DNA from: Halarcobacter anaerophilus
GTDB lineage: Bacteria > Campylobacterota > Campylobacteria > Campylobacterales > Arcobacteraceae
NCBI RefSeq assembly: GCF_006459125.1
Contig: NZ_CP041070.1
Coordinates: 186,001 to 250,000 of the forward strand
Length of the DNA stretch: 64,000 nucleotides
Direction: 5' to 3'
The translations under genes were made by a program, and so were the position numbers. The notes below the pieces were generated by a model. It worked only from the letters and a program-made list of their open reading frames with translations. It had not been told where the DNA came from and searched no databases. How positions within the stretch are numbered: the first letter of the stretch is position 1; every line of letters starts with the position of its first letter. Positions 63,211 to 64,000 of the stretch are shown in pieces.

Positions 63211-64000
63211 ATGAATAATATATCAAATATTGTAATTTATAATGATGGAGAATTAGAATTAAATGTTTCAATGGATAGTGAAACAGTTTGGCTTACACAA
63301 GCACAAATAAGTTGTATTTTTGAAAAAGATCAAAGTGTTATTAGTAGACATATTAATAATATTTTTAAAGATAAAGAAGTTGATAAAAAAAGCAATATGC
63401 AAAAAATGCATATTGCAAATTCTGATAAACCGGTAAACTTTTATAGTTTAGATATTATCCTTGCAGTTGGCTATAGAGTAAATTCTGTTAAGGCTATTAA
63501 ATTCCGACAATGGGCAACCTTGGTTTTAAAAAGTTATATTTTAAATGGTTACACTATAAATAGTGAAAAGATTACGAATGAAAGGTTTGTAAACTTAGAA
63601 AATGATGTAAATATTTTAAAATCTCAATTAGATGAGATTAAAACACTTGTAAAAAATAATAAGTTAGAAACTGATCAAGGTATTTTTTACGATGGACAGA
63701 TCTATGATGCTTACTCTTTTATAAATGATTTGTTAAAACTTGCTAAAGATGAAATTATTTTAATAGACAATTATATAGATGATTCTGTTTTGACTTTATT
63801 TAGTAAATTTCCCAATATCAATACAATTATTTATACAAAGAGTATCTCCCCGCAATTAAAATTAGATTTTGAAAAATATGAGAAACAATATAAAAATGTA
63901 ACTATAAAAACTTTTAAAAATTCTCATGATAGATTTTTAATTTTTGATAAAAAAGAGATTTATCTTATAGGAGCAAGTTTAAAAGATTTAGGTAAAAAAT
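63211..64000 (+). CDS. RhuM-family protein with C-terminal PLD-like domain (incomplete at window edge)
   Basis: The open frame runs to the last base without a stop. The N-terminal domain (about 1-130) is the RhuM/virulence-protein type (VWLTQAQISCIFEKDQSVISRHINNIFKDKEV ... SLDIILAVGYRVNSVKAIKFRQWATLVLKSYILNGYTI). A coiled-coil near 125-150 precedes the C-terminal part DGQIYDAYSFINDLLKLAKDEIILIDNYIDD, ending in FKNSHDRFLIFDKKEIYLIGASLKD. The HDRFLIFD block is of the PLD-like H-x-(K/R)-x4-D kind with one partner Lys changed. RhuM genes often lie in mobile or defence islands. The AAAGG site about 8 nt before ATG 63211 supports the start. Confidence 0.75.
   Translation, partial: MNNISNIVIYNDGELELNVSMDSETVWLTQAQISCIFEKDQSVISRHINNIFKDKEVDKKSNMQKMHIANSDKPVNFYSLDIILAVGYRVNSVKAIKFRQWATLVLKSYILNGYTINSEKITNERFVNLENDVNILKSQLDEIKTLVKNNKLETDQGIFYDGQIYDAYSFINDLLKLAKDEIILIDNYIDDSVLTLFSKFPNINTIIYTKSISPQLKLDFEKYEKQYKNVTIKTFKNSHDRFLIFDKKEIYLIGASLKDLGKK

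Overview
The window looks like chromosome from a member of the Campylobacterota, most likely an Arcobacter-group organism. The evidence is the low GC, AAGGA-type ribosome binding sites, the MqnP-type prenyltransferase of the futalosine menaquinone route, a fused ispDF followed by an HP1021/Cj1608-type orphan regulator and pgpA, and a hisZ-like gene in front of purA. Most of the window is housekeeping sequence. The accessory content is a small island of about 6.5 kb next to a tRNA gene, plus the start of a RhuM-type gene at the right edge.

Layout. 1-5470 (minus strand): hom (partial), a PLP aminotransferase, a secreted protein, rlmB, rsmI, rpmE and miaA. 5526-6890: mqnP, a 41-codon membrane-peptide gene with a near-perfect sigma70 promoter, and tRNA-Arg(UCG). 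6891-13420: a very AT-rich island with two divergent gene pairs. One pair is a YejK/NdpA-like nucleoid protein plus a coiled-coil membrane protein. The other is a long SMC/ABC-type ATPase plus an HNH nuclease that resembles Septu PtuA/PtuB. A degraded copy of the tRNA 3' end closes the island. 13652-16682: an Asp/Glu racemase, a DUF4105/Lnb-like envelope protein and a DUF3015 protein. 16782-24318: a two-component system divergent from a complete dmsABC plus TorD-like chaperone operon, for anaerobic respiration of DMSO or a similar S/N-oxide. 24320-31695: SulP transporter, TetR regulator, lipoprotein, purT, Bax-like hydrolase, dapF, coaE and a short speE-like gene. 31838-36291: purM, then a yceI-dioxygenase-FMN reductase-pirin cluster transcribed toward purM. 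A marR gene lies just upstream of the cluster. Three copies of one palindrome in front of yceI and marR tie them into one apparent regulon. A lysine/alanine-rich histone-like gene with a consensus promoter follows.

36502-47632: aminotransferase, hisZ-like, purA, DUF507, carA, pgpA, HP1021-type regulator, ispDF, HDOD protein, thiC and mrp. 47715-48615: two Fur boxes flanking a Fur-family gene and controlling two tiny unannotated genes. 48752-53639: a HlyD-RbbA-YhhJ type ABC exporter behind a TetR-style palindrome. 53651-63085: hisIE, small secreted protein, SPFH protein, ilvE, methyltransferase, metH, DMT transporter, DUF2238 protein and a small membrane protein. 63211-64000: RhuM-family gene, cut by the window edge.

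The most promising material for new biology is the tRNA-Arg island (Septu-like pair with an unusually long ATPase, beside an uncharacterised NdpA/membrane-protein pair). Next come the palindrome-defined MarR regulon, the Fur-controlled small proteins, and an envelope gene whose best-placed start codon is ATA. All functional calls come from reading protein motifs by eye; no database search was run.
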